Positions 38,136-47,277 of a DNA stretch of 64,000 bases are shown here, in pieces (positions within the stretch are counted from its first letter, which is position 1; each line of letters begins with the position of its first letter). Source of the DNA: Mageeibacillus sp. (GTDB taxonomy: Bacteria > Bacillota > Clostridia > Saccharofermentanales > Saccharofermentanaceae). Below the pieces are notes generated by a model, which was given only the letters and a program-made list of their open reading frames with translations, was not told where the DNA came from and made no database searches. The position numbers and the translations under genes were made by a program. The stretch lies in contig JAKVLB010000008.1 of the NCBI GenBank assembly GCA_022484595.1, positions 1 through 64,000 of the forward strand, given 5' to 3'.

Positions 38136-38792
38136 TTACTGTAATAACTGCCATAAATCCAGCGGGTTCATACACAGAGACATGGCACCGCTCTCCAAAA
38201 GAAATTCACGCGATCTGTATCCCCATCCGACACTGATTGAACTGATTCCTGCATTAACCGCTGTAGCAATATCAACATCTGAATCACCGATAAGAACACA
38301 GTCCTCCGGAGAAACGCCGAGATATGATAGACATCTGTCAATAACTTCAGGATCAGGTTTGCGTTTAACTCCCTCCACGCTGCCGGTACAATAATCGAAA
38401 ACTCCCAGAAAAAACCTGTTTACAAGCGTTGTGCTCGGTCTGTTGTCTTTGTTTGAGATGCATGCAAGCATAATGTTCATCCCCTTAAGACGCCCGAGCA
38501 GTGCCTGTATCCCGTCATAAGGTCTTGTCCGTCCAATGCAGTGACTGGCATAATATGAGATATTGTCTTTGAGAAGTCTGTCACGCAGCGTCTCATCGTA
38601 AATCCCGGGATCAGCCTCAAGGGAACGCTCAATGAGCTTAACGACTCCGTTGCCTACGAAGCTTCTGACCTGTGACACATCCTGCTGCCTGAGGCCGTTC
38701 ATCCGTCTTGCAGCATTCAGAGCCGCAGCCAAATCATCAATGGTATCAAGCAACGTCCCGTCAAGATCAAAAATTACAAGCCTGTAACGCAT
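38136..38792 (-). CDS. HAD-superfamily phosphatase (phosphoglycolate phosphatase-like)
   Basis: 218 residues from M11 of the track (GGAGGG upstream). Motif I DLDGTLLDT (first Asp nucleophile), motif II ACISNK, motif III Lys in KRKPDP, motif IV LIGDSDVDI. A C1 helical cap of about 60 residues fits the Gph/PgmB group. Substrate not readable. Operon with an ECF S-component. Confidence 0.85.
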   Translation of the reverse strand: MRYRLVIFDLDGTLLDTIDDLAAALNAARRMNGLRQQDVSQVRSFVGNGVVKLIERSLEADPGIYDETLRDRLLKDNISYYASHCIGRTRPYDGIQALLGRLKGMNIMLACISNKDNRPSTTLVNRFFLGVFDYCTGSVEGVKRKPDPEVIDRCLSYLGVSPEDCVLIGDSDVDIATAVNAGISSISVGWGYRSREFLLESGAMSLCMNPLDLWQLLQ

Positions 38793-38923
38793 CCGTAACC
38801 CTCCATTTTTATGATTATACACTTACAAAAATGAGTCTCAGTTTTACATAATTGCCAAATTAATCTGTAAATCACATCAACTTGTGTGGTAGGATTACTT
38901 TATTAAATTGCGGAGATAGTAAT

Positions 38924-39961
38924 ATGAATACAACAAAATTCAGGGATGCAGAAATCGGTAACACTTATGACATGACACTTCTGGTAACAAAGATCGAGCA
39001 GCGTTCAACCAAGAAGGGCGACCCTTATGTAAGGCTTGGACTGAGCGACGGATCAACAGAAGCCGACTGCAACCTCTTTAACAACAACACCGCGGAATCA
39101 CTTGCAAACAACGGTATTACAATGGAATCTGCGGTAAATGTCAGATTGAAGTGTACCGAATACAATTCACTGAAGAATTACACTGTTGACTCAATTGCGC
39201 CGGCAAGACTTTCAGAAGACGAGCTCGGACAGCTTGTACGCATGCCTCCCGTATCTCCAAAGACTCTCATGGTCGATGTAATTCTTAAGGTCAAACAGTC
39301 TTCAGGAAGACCGTATGACCTGAGATCCGCCGACATTCCTGATACTGACTACAGCCTTACGGCTCTCACTGTCAGGATTCTCTGGAAATACCGCAGTAAG
39401 TTCTACACTTCGTCTGCGGCGAAGTCGATGCATCACAATCTGTACGGCGGACTTGTCTATCACACTTCAAGAATGTGCAGCTGTGCCTCTCAGATAGCTG
39501 ATGTCTATCAGATTCTCGACAAGGAACTGCTTGTCTGCGGCACTGCGCTTCACGACGTGGGCAAGATCAAGGAACTTAACACATCGGGACTTGGTGCGGC
39601 GACATATTCAGTTGACGGAAGACTTTTCGGACACTCGGTAATCGGTATGGAGATGATTGATGAAGAAGTCGGCAGAGCAGACACAGAAGCCGGACACCCT
39701 ACATATGACCGCGAGAAAGTCAGACTTTTAAAGCACATGATTGCGTCCCATCACGGCACGCTTGAATGGGGGGCACTTACAGTTCCGGCAATTCCTGAAG
39801 CGATGGTTCTTCATAACATAGATATGATTGATTCAAGAATGTACATGTATGAAGACGGACTTGCATCAATTCTGCCCGGTGATTTGAGCGAACCGCTGTT
39901 CGGTATAGCAGAAGACGGCAAAGCGACAATATACAAGGCAAAGAACGCTCAAGATTCCTGA
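38924..39961 (+). CDS. YhaM-like 3'-5' exoribonuclease (OB fold plus HD domain)
   Basis: 345 residues from M15 of the track (GGAG about 8 bases upstream). An OB-fold of about 100 residues (TKKGDPYVRLGLSDGSTEADCNLF) is followed by an HD domain: HHNLYGGLVYHTSRM, ALHDVGKIKEL, and MIASHHGTLEWG supply metal ligands. This is the domain order of YhaM of Gram-positive bacteria, a Mn-dependent exonuclease. Length fits (about 314-345). Convergent with the RES gene. Confidence 0.85.
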   Translation: MNTTKFRDAEIGNTYDMTLLVTKIEQRSTKKGDPYVRLGLSDGSTEADCNLFNNNTAESLANNGITMESAVNVRLKCTEYNSLKNYTVDSIAPARLSEDELGQLVRMPPVSPKTLMVDVILKVKQSSGRPYDLRSADIPDTDYSLTALTVRILWKYRSKFYTSSAAKSMHHNLYGGLVYHTSRMCSCASQIADVYQILDKELLVCGTALHDVGKIKELNTSGLGAATYSVDGRLFGHSVIGMEMIDEEVGRADTEAGHPTYDREKVRLLKHMIASHHGTLEWGALTVPAIPEAMVLHNIDMIDSRMYMYEDGLASILPGDLSEPLFGIAEDGKATIYKAKNAQDS

Positions 39962-40004
39962 ATGATAATGATGCAGCTTTCTCTTCTTCAATATCCTTGC
40001 ATTA

Positions 40005-41198
40005 TCAGGAATTGATTCCTTCGGTTTCAATCAGGTACTCTATCTTTATTTTAAACTCAGAAACTTCCATAAGCTGAGCGATGTCGGTGTAGTCAGGCAA
40101 AGTGTTGAATTCATGATGCGCACTGCTGTCTGTACGAGGTCCGTAGAAGAAGACTACATCGTAACCGTTTCCGACGCTGCTGTCGTACTTGATGCCGTCA
40201 TAGCCTTTGCCTCTTACAAATTCTGCGACAAGCTGTGTCGCGACATATTCTATGTTGCGTCCAAGTTCATTCGGTTTTCCTACCTCTATTGCAAACTGCC
40301 TCAGAAAGTCCTGATAGACCGCCATTGAAGGAGAGTATTTCTGCGAGAAGATATCCACCGCCTTCTCATATATATTTGCCTTGGTCCAGTCAATCACCTT
40401 AAGCGGACGTGATATTGCGAATCTTCCGATCAGCACACGGTCATTGCCTCTGAGCCGGCTCTCCTTGAGAGCCGTGTCCCTGTCCTGCGCCACATAGAAG
40501 TATGTTATTCCTTCTGGATTCATTCTTCCGGATTCTGAGTTGTGGATTGTTGCCGGACCTATCGACGCTTCTTCAAGATCATAATCGACACCTCTTTTGA
40601 GAGATGCATCAATAACGCGCGCCCTGTAACACTCAAAGCCGGCAGGTATGATTATCTGAAGATCCCTGAAGCATGTATCATACAGGCTTGTAAGCATACC
40701 TGTTCTTCCCGTCGCACCATGAAGTATATTGTCCTCACTGCCTCCCTGTTTTCCGGAAGTCAGATCAAAGAAACGGTTGTAGTACTTGCAGTCATGCTCG
40801 AAGTTCTTCCAGATTCTGTACTGCTTCGCGTCCTCTTCGCCGTAATCCATCTTAAGCGACCACAGCGGCTCATAGATGTCTTGTCCTTTAAGAAGCTTCA
40901 TTGTGAGCTCTTCAGCTGCGTTATTGTCTCTGTCGAAAAGAAAAACCCTTCTCATCAGGATCTCATACAGTGAGTACGTTCTGATTCCGTCATCGACGGC
41001 CTGTTCTCTGCCGGTAAAGCTGTCATACGCCCTGGCGACGCCGCGCATGATAAACTCGCCGAGAACGGAAACATCAATCTTGATTCCGTCCGGCCTGCCG
41101 CAGAACGGACATCTGTCATTGTCTGCTATGCCGTTGTCCTCAATGAACTTAAGAAAACTTGTGCGTTTAGGATTAAAACACCTGCTGCAGCATTTCAT
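40005..41198 (-). CDS. RES-domain protein with N-terminal zinc-binding motif
   Basis: 397 residues. N-terminal CSRC...CPFC (C4, C7, C30, C33) looks like a zinc site, followed by an alpha-helical region of the HEPN/RES N-terminal type. The RES domain occupies about 205-370, with the three name-giving residues in place: Arg in ECYRARV, Glu in TALKESR, and Ser in GIKYDSS. RES proteins such as MbcT split NAD+ and usually pair with an Xre/MbcA antitoxin; none is next to this gene. It starts 6 bases after the GH2 stop, with the only GGAGG 17 bases upstream inside GH2, so translation is probably coupled. Confidence 0.75.
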   Translation of the reverse strand: MKCCSRCFNPKRTSFLKFIEDNGIADNDRCPFCGRPDGIKIDVSVLGEFIMRGVARAYDSFTGREQAVDDGIRTYSLYEILMRRVFLFDRDNNAAEELTMKLLKGQDIYEPLWSLKMDYGEEDAKQYRIWKNFEHDCKYYNRFFDLTSGKQGGSEDNILHGATGRTGMLTSLYDTCFRDLQIIIPAGFECYRARVIDASLKRGVDYDLEEASIGPATIHNSESGRMNPEGITYFYVAQDRDTALKESRLRGNDRVLIGRFAISRPLKVIDWTKANIYEKAVDIFSQKYSPSMAVYQDFLRQFAIEVGKPNELGRNIEYVATQLVAEFVRGKGYDGIKYDSSVGNGYDVVFFYGPRTDSSAHHEFNTLPDYTDIAQLMEVSEFKIKIEYLIETEGINS

Positions 41199-41204
41199 AA
41201 ATGA

Positions 41205-44200
41205 TCAGTTATGCGCCTCCAGTTTAATTTCAAAGGTCTCGCGGTAATTGACACCTTTTCTCAGCGGCTGTGTGGAGATATTCTCTCTGGTTCTCTCTAT
41301 CTCCTTCGTGCAGAAGTCACAGAAGAACTCGCAGAAATCATTGTTCATGAGCTGCTCCTCGTGAAGATATTCGTTCATCTGTTCCGGTGTATACGGAAGA
41401 ACGGTAAAATCAAATTTCGAATTGTTTCCAAGCCGTCTTATAGACAAACCGTCCCCATCGGAGTTCTTTATCTTTACTACCTGTGTGTCTGCATGAGAGC
41501 TGTTCTCTGCAGGTCTTGCATACGGATGATAGATTTTATCCGCACCCGCCGCAAAAACTCCGAGTCTCGCAGCATTCTTACGGTCAACATAAGACTCTCC
41601 CGGACCTCGGCCATACCATGAACACAGTATGCCGTCCATTACTATCGGAAATCTGACGCCATATCTCACCATGTCATACTTCGGCGTGAATGTCAGAGTG
41701 ACTGTCAGTGTGTCTGCAGAAGGGATCTCAAAATAAAGCAGTACGTCGCCCTTCATGGCAAAAGATCTGAAATGCGTAATCATGCTGAACACTCCGTCTT
41801 TGACACCATAGCTTGAACTTACGTATTTGAGTGTCTTCTGAATGTGCTCGTAATCGGTCTCCTGAGAGAATATGGTTTTAGCTAGAATAAAGCTCTTATC
41901 GGTTCTGTCGATATTCGAAGGACATCTGTAGAAACTCGGGATAAAACCACCCTTAAGGAAGTTGAAACCGTTAATCTCAAGTCTTGAACAGCTTCCTGAT
42001 TCCCGATTGAAACCGATTCTGAACATTCCGTTGCCGACGCTGATACCCTCGGTACCGGTTGTTACGGAAATCCTGTTGATTATGTCGGTAATCTTCTCTT
42101 CGGCAGGAAGCATATCCTGCTCCGTCTCAAGTTCAGAATCCGGAACCTCTCCGATTATATCACCGCCGGGAATATCTCCGCTTACCTCGGAGCTTCCGAA
42201 GTCAGAACCTGCATCCTTATAATCGGATTCTTCAACGCGCGCAACGTTAGAGCATGCAAGCAGCGTCTGATCTGAAGCAGAGTCATTGCCGGACGCAGCA
42301 CCAATCGCGGCCCTCTTATCTTCACCTGTCCCGGCCGGACTTGCTATCTCACTTGCCAGAATGTCCTGATAGAAAGCAATCTCATATCCGGCCTTTGCAT
42401 AATATGTGTCTGAATGAAGCTTGAGCGTTATGTCGAAAACAAGTTCATGCGACAGAGACTTGACATACATCTCAACAAATTCAGCTTTGCCGGCGGCCCA
42501 TCCCGGTGTCATAAACATATCGACGGTAAACGGGAATCTCAGCGTTCTTGAGCCATACGGCTCTATCTCAGTGACCGCTCCTCTTCCGGAAATTATCGGC
42601 TGGCCGCCCATGAGAATCTTCCACTCGAGATCAAGCTCTTCCGTATATGCGAACGGATTTGTATTTCGCATAGTAAGCGTCGTGGGGTCTCCCGCACTGG
42701 CGAAGATGCTTACCGACTGGCACTGCTTCTTTATATCAAGATAAACAGGGTGCGGATTGCGCTCGCTGTCTACGATTCCCTGACCTATGCATGAATTCTC
42801 CTTCTGCTTTCCGCCGACAAGATCAGCATGATGGATCCACTTGTAAAGCGTATCGTCATCGGTAAATCTCGTACGTCCCGGAATAGTCTCAAAGAGATTC
42901 TCTCCGGTCTTGTTTTTTGCAAATATCGCTTTTCTGTCGAGACACAGATCAATCCACGGTCCGAAAACAACTCCGGCTTCTCCAGGGAACGGCTTGATGT
43001 CAGATACGGAATCAATCACCTTTGAAGTCCTGCTTCTGGCGATTGTGTGGCCTTCTGCCCCGCAGTACCACGGTCTTGTATCATCTATCATCATGCACTC
43101 ATGTTTGACGCCTGCCGCCTTGTCAGGGTCAAAGTTATAATTCTGTATGCCCCACATTACAACAGAAGGATGGTTCATAGCCGACTCGACATAATCACGC
43201 ATGTAAATTGAAGCAGAACTGCAGATAACATACATACCGTACTGGTCGCAGAGATTGAGAAAGTCATCGGAAAGCGGAAAACCGTCAGCAATTACACCGT
43301 TAATTCCGACACGTTTCATCATGATGATATCCTGACGCATACGGTCAGAAGTTACCGCAATGCCGTTTCTCGGATCAAATTCATAATAATGGGTGAGCTG
43401 AAGATTGACACGTCTGTCGTTGATATTGAGTTTATCGTGAACCACTTCTGTGGTGCGGAAACCGAAACGCTTCTTTTTCGCGCACACCACCTCATTGTCG
43501 GAATTCAGGACTTCGAAAACAATATCATACTGGACAGGTGTGCAGTCAGACCACTGTGCGACATTAAGCGCGACAAAATCAGTCTGTGCGCGCGTATCCT
43601 TGCCCGCGTCAACAACCCCTACCACAGGCTTGCTCTGTCCTTTGATGTCAACAAACGGCAGCTTGTACGGGTCATATTCCGACCTGGCCTCAAGAAGTGA
43701 AATCCTGACGGAATAAGGAATCATATATTCGGTGTGATTATGCATCGAGAAGTCAACCTTAATCATAAAGTCTCCGTGCGGAAGACGCGCGACATTACCT
43801 GATTGCGCAAGCTCTCCGAGCTTCGCGACCTCTGTAACGTATGCGGCAGGGACATATTCAAGCTTGAGATGGAGATTAGACAGCTCCAGAAGAGCGTCTG
43901 CGACAATTGAAACCGGTCTGAAAATGCCGGAGAATCCATAGTTCATTGAATCCATTATGACATGGCCTGAATCATCTCTTTCATAACGGTCAACAATTAC
44001 TACTATACTGTTAATGCCCGCTTTGACAAATCCTGAAATAAGCAGCTTTTTCCTGGTATAAACCGCATGAGAGCAGCACACCAGAGAATCGTTGACAAAA
44101 ACCTTGAAACTTCCGCAGATACCGGATGTTTCCATATAAAGTGCGCGGTTGATGTCTTCATCCCTGAAGACTATGCTGGCCCTGTAAATACCGACCTCAT

Positions 44201-44558
44201 CGTCATCCGGGCCGGACGACTGGAGCATATATCTGTCGCTTATCGTCTGTTCACGCTTCTCAGTCTCATTGACCAGGCGTTCAGGATAGTCATATATAAG
44301 GTTCTGCGGCAGGCTGTAGCCCTCAGTCTGCCACGTTGACGGAGTATCTATAAGCGGCCATTCCGAATCATCAAACGACATCTTCTCAACGCCGAAAGGA
44401 ATCTCAGATGTGCCTCTTGCGAGAAAGAACCTCCATGTCGTTACGGTTCTCACATAAGGTGATACGACATTGCCGAATTCCGGCAATTCACGCTCGTTGT
44501 AAATATAGTCAAAGGAATCATATGGCAAGAAACCGTCATTAGAATACGTGAACTCCAT
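41205..44558 (-). CDS. LacZ-like GH2 protein, probably catalytically inactive
   Basis: 1117 residues from M8 of the track (GGGGG upstream of that ATG). The five-domain LacZ layout is visible: sugar-binding sandwich (about 35-225), Ig-like domain, barrel (about 375-620), Ig-like domain, and a beta-galactosidase small-chain domain (about 835-1117) with WYGRGPGESYVDRK. But where active GH2 enzymes have HPS..WS.GNE, this has HPSVVMWGIQNYN, so the acid/base Glu is Tyr (Y474), and the segment holding the nucleophile (EYxHxxGNS) is missing between DSVSDIKPF and FGPWIDLCL. An acidic, Ser/Gly-rich insert of about 90 residues lies near 740-830. No signal peptide. It may bind glycans or act as scaffold. 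Confidence 0.8.
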   Translation of the reverse strand: MEFTYSNDGFLPYDSFDYIYNERELPEFGNVVSPYVRTVTTWRFFLARGTSEIPFGVEKMSFDDSEWPLIDTPSTWQTEGYSLPQNLIYDYPERLVNETEKREQTISDRYMLQSSGPDDDEVGIYRASIVFRDEDINRALYMETSGICGSFKVFVNDSLVCCSHAVYTRKKLLISGFVKAGINSIVVIVDRYERDDSGHVIMDSMNYGFSGIFRPVSIVADALLELSNLHLKLEYVPAAYVTEVAKLGELAQSGNVARLPHGDFMIKVDFSMHNHTEYMIPYSVRISLLEARSEYDPYKLPFVDIKGQSKPVVGVVDAGKDTRAQTDFVALNVAQWSDCTPVQYDIVFEVLNSDNEVVCAKKKRFGFRTTEVVHDKLNINDRRVNLQLTHYYEFDPRNGIAVTSDRMRQDIIMMKRVGINGVIADGFPLSDDFLNLCDQYGMYVICSSASIYMRDYVESAMNHPSVVMWGIQNYNFDPDKAAGVKHECMMIDDTRPWYCGAEGHTIARSRTSKVIDSVSDIKPFPGEAGVVFGPWIDLCLDRKAIFAKNKTGENLFETIPGRTRFTDDDTLYKWIHHADLVGGKQKENSCIGQGIVDSERNPHPVYLDIKKQCQSVSIFASAGDPTTLTMRNTNPFAYTEELDLEWKILMGGQPIISGRGAVTEIEPYGSRTLRFPFTVDMFMTPGWAAGKAEFVEMYVKSLSHELVFDITLKLHSDTYYAKAGYEIAFYQDILASEIASPAGTGEDKRAAIGAASGNDSASDQTLLACSNVARVEESDYKDAGSDFGSSEVSGDIPGGDIIGEVPDSELETEQDMLPAEEKITDIINRISVTTGTEGISVGNGMFRIGFNRESGSCSRLEINGFNFLKGGFIPSFYRCPSNIDRTDKSFILAKTIFSQETDYEHIQKTLKYVSSSYGVKDGVFSMITHFRSFAMKGDVLLYFEIPSADTLTVTLTFTPKYDMVRYGVRFPIVMDGILCSWYGRGPGESYVDRKNAARLGVFAAGADKIYHPYARPAENSSHADTQVVKIKNSDGDGLSIRRLGNNSKFDFTVLPYTPEQMNEYLHEEQLMNNDFCEFFCDFCTKEIERTRENISTQPLRKGVNYRETFEIKLEAHN

Positions 44559-44620
44559 AGTAGCCCCCAATAAAAACAAATTCGCTTACCGGTGATTTTT
44601 CGACAATAAGCTACGTTAAT

Positions 44621-44662
44621 TGTAACATTTATAACCGATAACTAAGTTTCATAAATGTTACA
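44621..44662. repeat. Perfect 12-base inverted repeat between the P1B ATPase and GH2 genes
   Basis: TGTAACATTTAT (44621-44632) and ATAAATGTTACA (44651-44662) are exact inverted copies separated by 18 bases, starting one base after the ATPase stop. There is no T tract, so it is a poor intrinsic terminator; it overlaps a TATAAA sequence that could be the GH2 -10 box, so it may be an operator. Confidence 0.6.
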
Positions 44663-44663
44663 T

Positions 44664-46562
44664 TCACTTATGCATTGTTCTCATTGCATTGAGGATGGCA
44701 ATTATCAGAACGCCGACATCTCCGAAGACAGCAAGCCACATACCGGCTATGCCTAAAGCTCCGAGTGCCAGAATAACCGCTTTGACGCCCAAGGCAAAGA
44801 CTATGTTTTCCCGCACTATCGTCATGGTTTTCCTGGCAATCTTAATTGCGGCAGCGATCTTGTCCGGCTTGTCATCCATAAGCACAACGTCGGCCGATTC
44901 AATCGCGCTGTCCGACCCCATGGCTCCCATCGCTATTCCAACATCAGCTCTCATAAGCACCGGCGCATCGTTAATGCCGTCGCCGACAAACGCAAGCCTG
45001 CCGTCACCCCCGAGAAGCTCCTCAACCCTGGACACCTTGTCCTGCGGCATCATCCCGGAATAATGCTCACTTATCCCGAGTTTTGAGCTGACAGCTTCGG
45101 CAACCTTCTCCTTGTCTCCGGTAAGCATGACAAGTCTGGTAACACCGAGCGCCTTAAGATCGCTGACAGCCTGCGCTGCGTCCGGCTTGATTTCATCGTT
45201 TATTACTATATGCCCGAGATATTCAGCTTCCGGCTTCAATGAACCGCCGTCAGGGTATTCTCTCGCAATATGGATTATCGTCCCGGTGAGATGACATTCG
45301 TGCCATTTCGCTCCGACCGAATCCATAAGTGCTCCGTTGCCGACATAATACGTGAGGCGGTCTATCTGAGCCTTCACGCCCTGACCCGGTATTTCCTGAA
45401 CCGATCCGATCGCACGGTTATCAATATGTCCTTCGTGTGCCCTTACAATTGACTGCGCCACAGGATGAGTCGACATACTCTCGCAGGCAGCCGCTATATC
45501 AAGCAGTTCAGCGGCAGACACGATGTTCGGATGTATGTCTTCAACAGCGAAAACGCCCTTCGTAAGCGTGCCTGTCTTATCGAAGACCACTGTTCTGATT
45601 CCGGCGAGCTGTTCCATATAGCTTGCGCCCTTAATGAGGATTCCTTCGCGCGAGGCGCCTCCGATTCCGCCGAAAAACGAGAGAGGTACCGACACAACAA
45701 GCGCGCACGGACACGATACAACAAGAAAAACACAGGCTCTTGTAAGCCATACGGACCAGATGCTCCAATCAGACACACCGAGAAAAACCGGAGGGATAAC
45801 CGCAAGAAGTACAGCAGCGGCCACCACGCAGGGTGTATACCACCTGGCAAATCTCGTTATAAAATTCTCAACTCTCGCCTTCTTCTCCGATGAGTTCTCA
45901 ACCAGCTCTAGAATCTTTGACACTGTGCTCTCACCGAACGTGCTTGTCGTCTTCACGGTTATTACACCCGTAAGATTAAGCGTTCCGGATATAACGCTTT
46001 CCGACACCGACACATCGACAGGCGAAGATTCACCGGTAAGAGCAGCCGTATTGACAGTAGTCTCGCCATCGATCACAATGCCGTCAAGCGGAATCTTCTC
46101 GCCCGGTCTTACGATAACAGTCTCACCGACTGCTACACTTTCAGGCGGGACGCGTATCTGCTCACCGTTTCTTACTGCGACGGCATAGTCGGGTCTTATG
46201 TCCATCAGACTCGCTATCGACTTGCGCGAGCGCCCGACCGCAATGCTCTGGAACAGTTCGCCCACCTGATAGAACAGCATAACCGCAACGGCTTCCGGAT
46301 ATTCGCCTGTTCCGAGCGCGCCTGCGGTCGCCACCATCATAAGAAATTTTTCGTCGAAGACTCTGCCGTGAATGATATTGATCCCGGCTGTCTTCAGAAC
46401 ATCATATCCCGCTATAACATAAGGAATCAGATAAATTGCGAGTCTTATCTGCCATGTCAGTCCGAAGATATGGTCGGCAACGGCGGATAACGCAAAAACA
46501 GCCGAAGCAATTGCCAGCCTCCGGCACATCTTCTTCTGTTTTCCTGTCATTTTGTACTTCAT
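44664..46562 (-). CDS. P1B-type heavy-metal ATPase (Zn/Cd/Co group)
   Basis: 632 residues from M17 of the track, where the ATG overlaps the HMA gene stop (ATGA). Exports soft divalent metals using ATP. Motifs: TGES (actuator), SCPCALV (metal-binding CPC in membrane), DKTGTLTKG (phosphorylated Asp), HP motif in STHPVAQ, GDGINDAP. About eight membrane segments. No metal-binding domain at its own N-terminus: this is supplied by the separate HMA gene upstream. The CPC type and the ArsR/CzrA-like regulator favour zinc or cadmium. Confidence 0.92.
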   Translation of the reverse strand: MKYKMTGKQKKMCRRLAIASAVFALSAVADHIFGLTWQIRLAIYLIPYVIAGYDVLKTAGINIIHGRVFDEKFLMMVATAGALGTGEYPEAVAVMLFYQVGELFQSIAVGRSRKSIASLMDIRPDYAVAVRNGEQIRVPPESVAVGETVIVRPGEKIPLDGIVIDGETTVNTAALTGESSPVDVSVSESVISGTLNLTGVITVKTTSTFGESTVSKILELVENSSEKKARVENFITRFARWYTPCVVAAAVLLAVIPPVFLGVSDWSIWSVWLTRACVFLVVSCPCALVVSVPLSFFGGIGGASREGILIKGASYMEQLAGIRTVVFDKTGTLTKGVFAVEDIHPNIVSAAELLDIAAACESMSTHPVAQSIVRAHEGHIDNRAIGSVQEIPGQGVKAQIDRLTYYVGNGALMDSVGAKWHECHLTGTIIHIAREYPDGGSLKPEAEYLGHIVINDEIKPDAAQAVSDLKALGVTRLVMLTGDKEKVAEAVSSKLGISEHYSGMMPQDKVSRVEELLGGDGRLAFVGDGINDAPVLMRADVGIAMGAMGSDSAIESADVVLMDDKPDKIAAAIKIARKTMTIVRENIVFALGVKAVILALGALGIAGMWLAVFGDVGVLIIAILNAMRTMHK

Positions 46563-46777
46563 ATGTTCACTGTACAATCCGGCTCTATCCTGGCTATCTC
46601 TTTTACACACTTCTTGAGAACCTTGTCGTAAGTCGCGTCGTCTGCCTCAAGAATCATTTTCTGGGTTATAAAATTAACGGAACAGTAGGTTACTCCCGGT
46701 ATCTTCGAGATTGCGTCCTGCATTTTTCCCGCGCAGACGGCGCAGTCAAGATCCTCAAGTTCAAATGTCTTTCTCAT
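46559..46777 (-). CDS. Stand-alone heavy-metal-associated (HMA) domain protein
   Basis: 72 residues, a single HMA ferredoxin-like fold with metal-binding CxxC in LDCAVCAGKM. Usually this domain is fused to the N-terminus of the ATPase; here it is a separate gene overlapping it by 4 bases, so it probably acts as metallochaperone or detached regulatory domain. AAAGGAG precedes the start. 36 bases after the arsR-type gene. Confidence 0.9.
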   Translation of the reverse strand: MRKTFELEDLDCAVCAGKMQDAISKIPGVTYCSVNFITQKMILEADDATYDKVLKKCVKEIARIEPDCTVNI

Positions 46778-46813
46778 AGCAATCGCTCCTTTATATTATG
46801 CTGCCCGGCAGCT

Positions 46814-47143
46814 TTATTCTGTTATGTGTTCATATCCCTGACCGATAATAAGCTTCACATGTTCATCAGACAGGTGATAGTAGATGGTCTTACCCTCGCG
46901 CCTTGACGATACAAGATTCGCATCCTTCAGCGTCTTAAGCTGGTGTGATATTGCGGACTGCGTCATCTGCAGCAGTTCCGAGATGGCGCACACACACATC
47001 TCATCCTCATATAAGGCATACATTATTTTGATTCTGGTGGTATCTCCGAAAACCTTAAACAAATCTCCCAAATCCTGTAAGAGTTCATCGGACGGGATGT
47101 CCTTCCTGATTCTCTCGAGAAGCAAAGCATGATTATGCGGCAT
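46814..47143 (-). CDS. ArsR/SmtB-family metal-responsive repressor
   Basis: 109 residues from M17 of the track: GGAGG lies just upstream, and the longer version would start inside the operator. Winged helix with EMCVCAISELLQMTQSAISHQLK. The C-terminal helix has DEHVKLIIGQGYEHITE, matching the alpha-5 metal site (D..H ... H..E) of the Zn sensors SmtB/CzrA. Represses its own operon (repressor, HMA, ATPase) until Zn or similar binds. Confidence 0.92.
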   Translation of the reverse strand: MPHNHALLLERIRKDIPSDELLQDLGDLFKVFGDTTRIKIMYALYEDEMCVCAISELLQMTQSAISHQLKTLKDANLVSSRREGKTIYYHLSDEHVKLIIGQGYEHITE

Positions 47144-47188
47144 AATTTCCTCCGTTGCTGAAGCAGCCTGAAGTCTCGTTTCCGTCAA

Positions 47189-47210
47189 CAAATGAACAGT
47201 TGTTCATTTG
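47189..47210. promoter_or_regulatory. ArsR-family operator
   Basis: CAAATGAACA-GT-TGTTCATTTG, a perfect 10-base inverted repeat, matches the known TGAACA...TGTTCA core of CzrA/SmtB/CadC operators. It lies just downstream of the repressor promoter. An extra half-site TTCAT follows at 47211. Confidence 0.88.
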
Positions 47211-47222
47211 TTCATCTGTAAT

Positions 47223-47251
47223 ACGATACCACACATGTATTCGGTCTGCAA
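47223..47251 (-). promoter_or_regulatory. Promoter of the metal-export operon
   Basis: Minus strand TTGCAG, 17 bases, TATCGT. The operator lies at about +5 to +27, so bound repressor would block initiation. Confidence 0.55.
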
Positions 47252-47277
47252 CATATTATAAATATCGATAAGTTATT

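Noticed and set aside
45465-46188. Plus-strand ORFs of 142 and 184 residues
   Set aside because: Shadows of the P1B ATPase gene.
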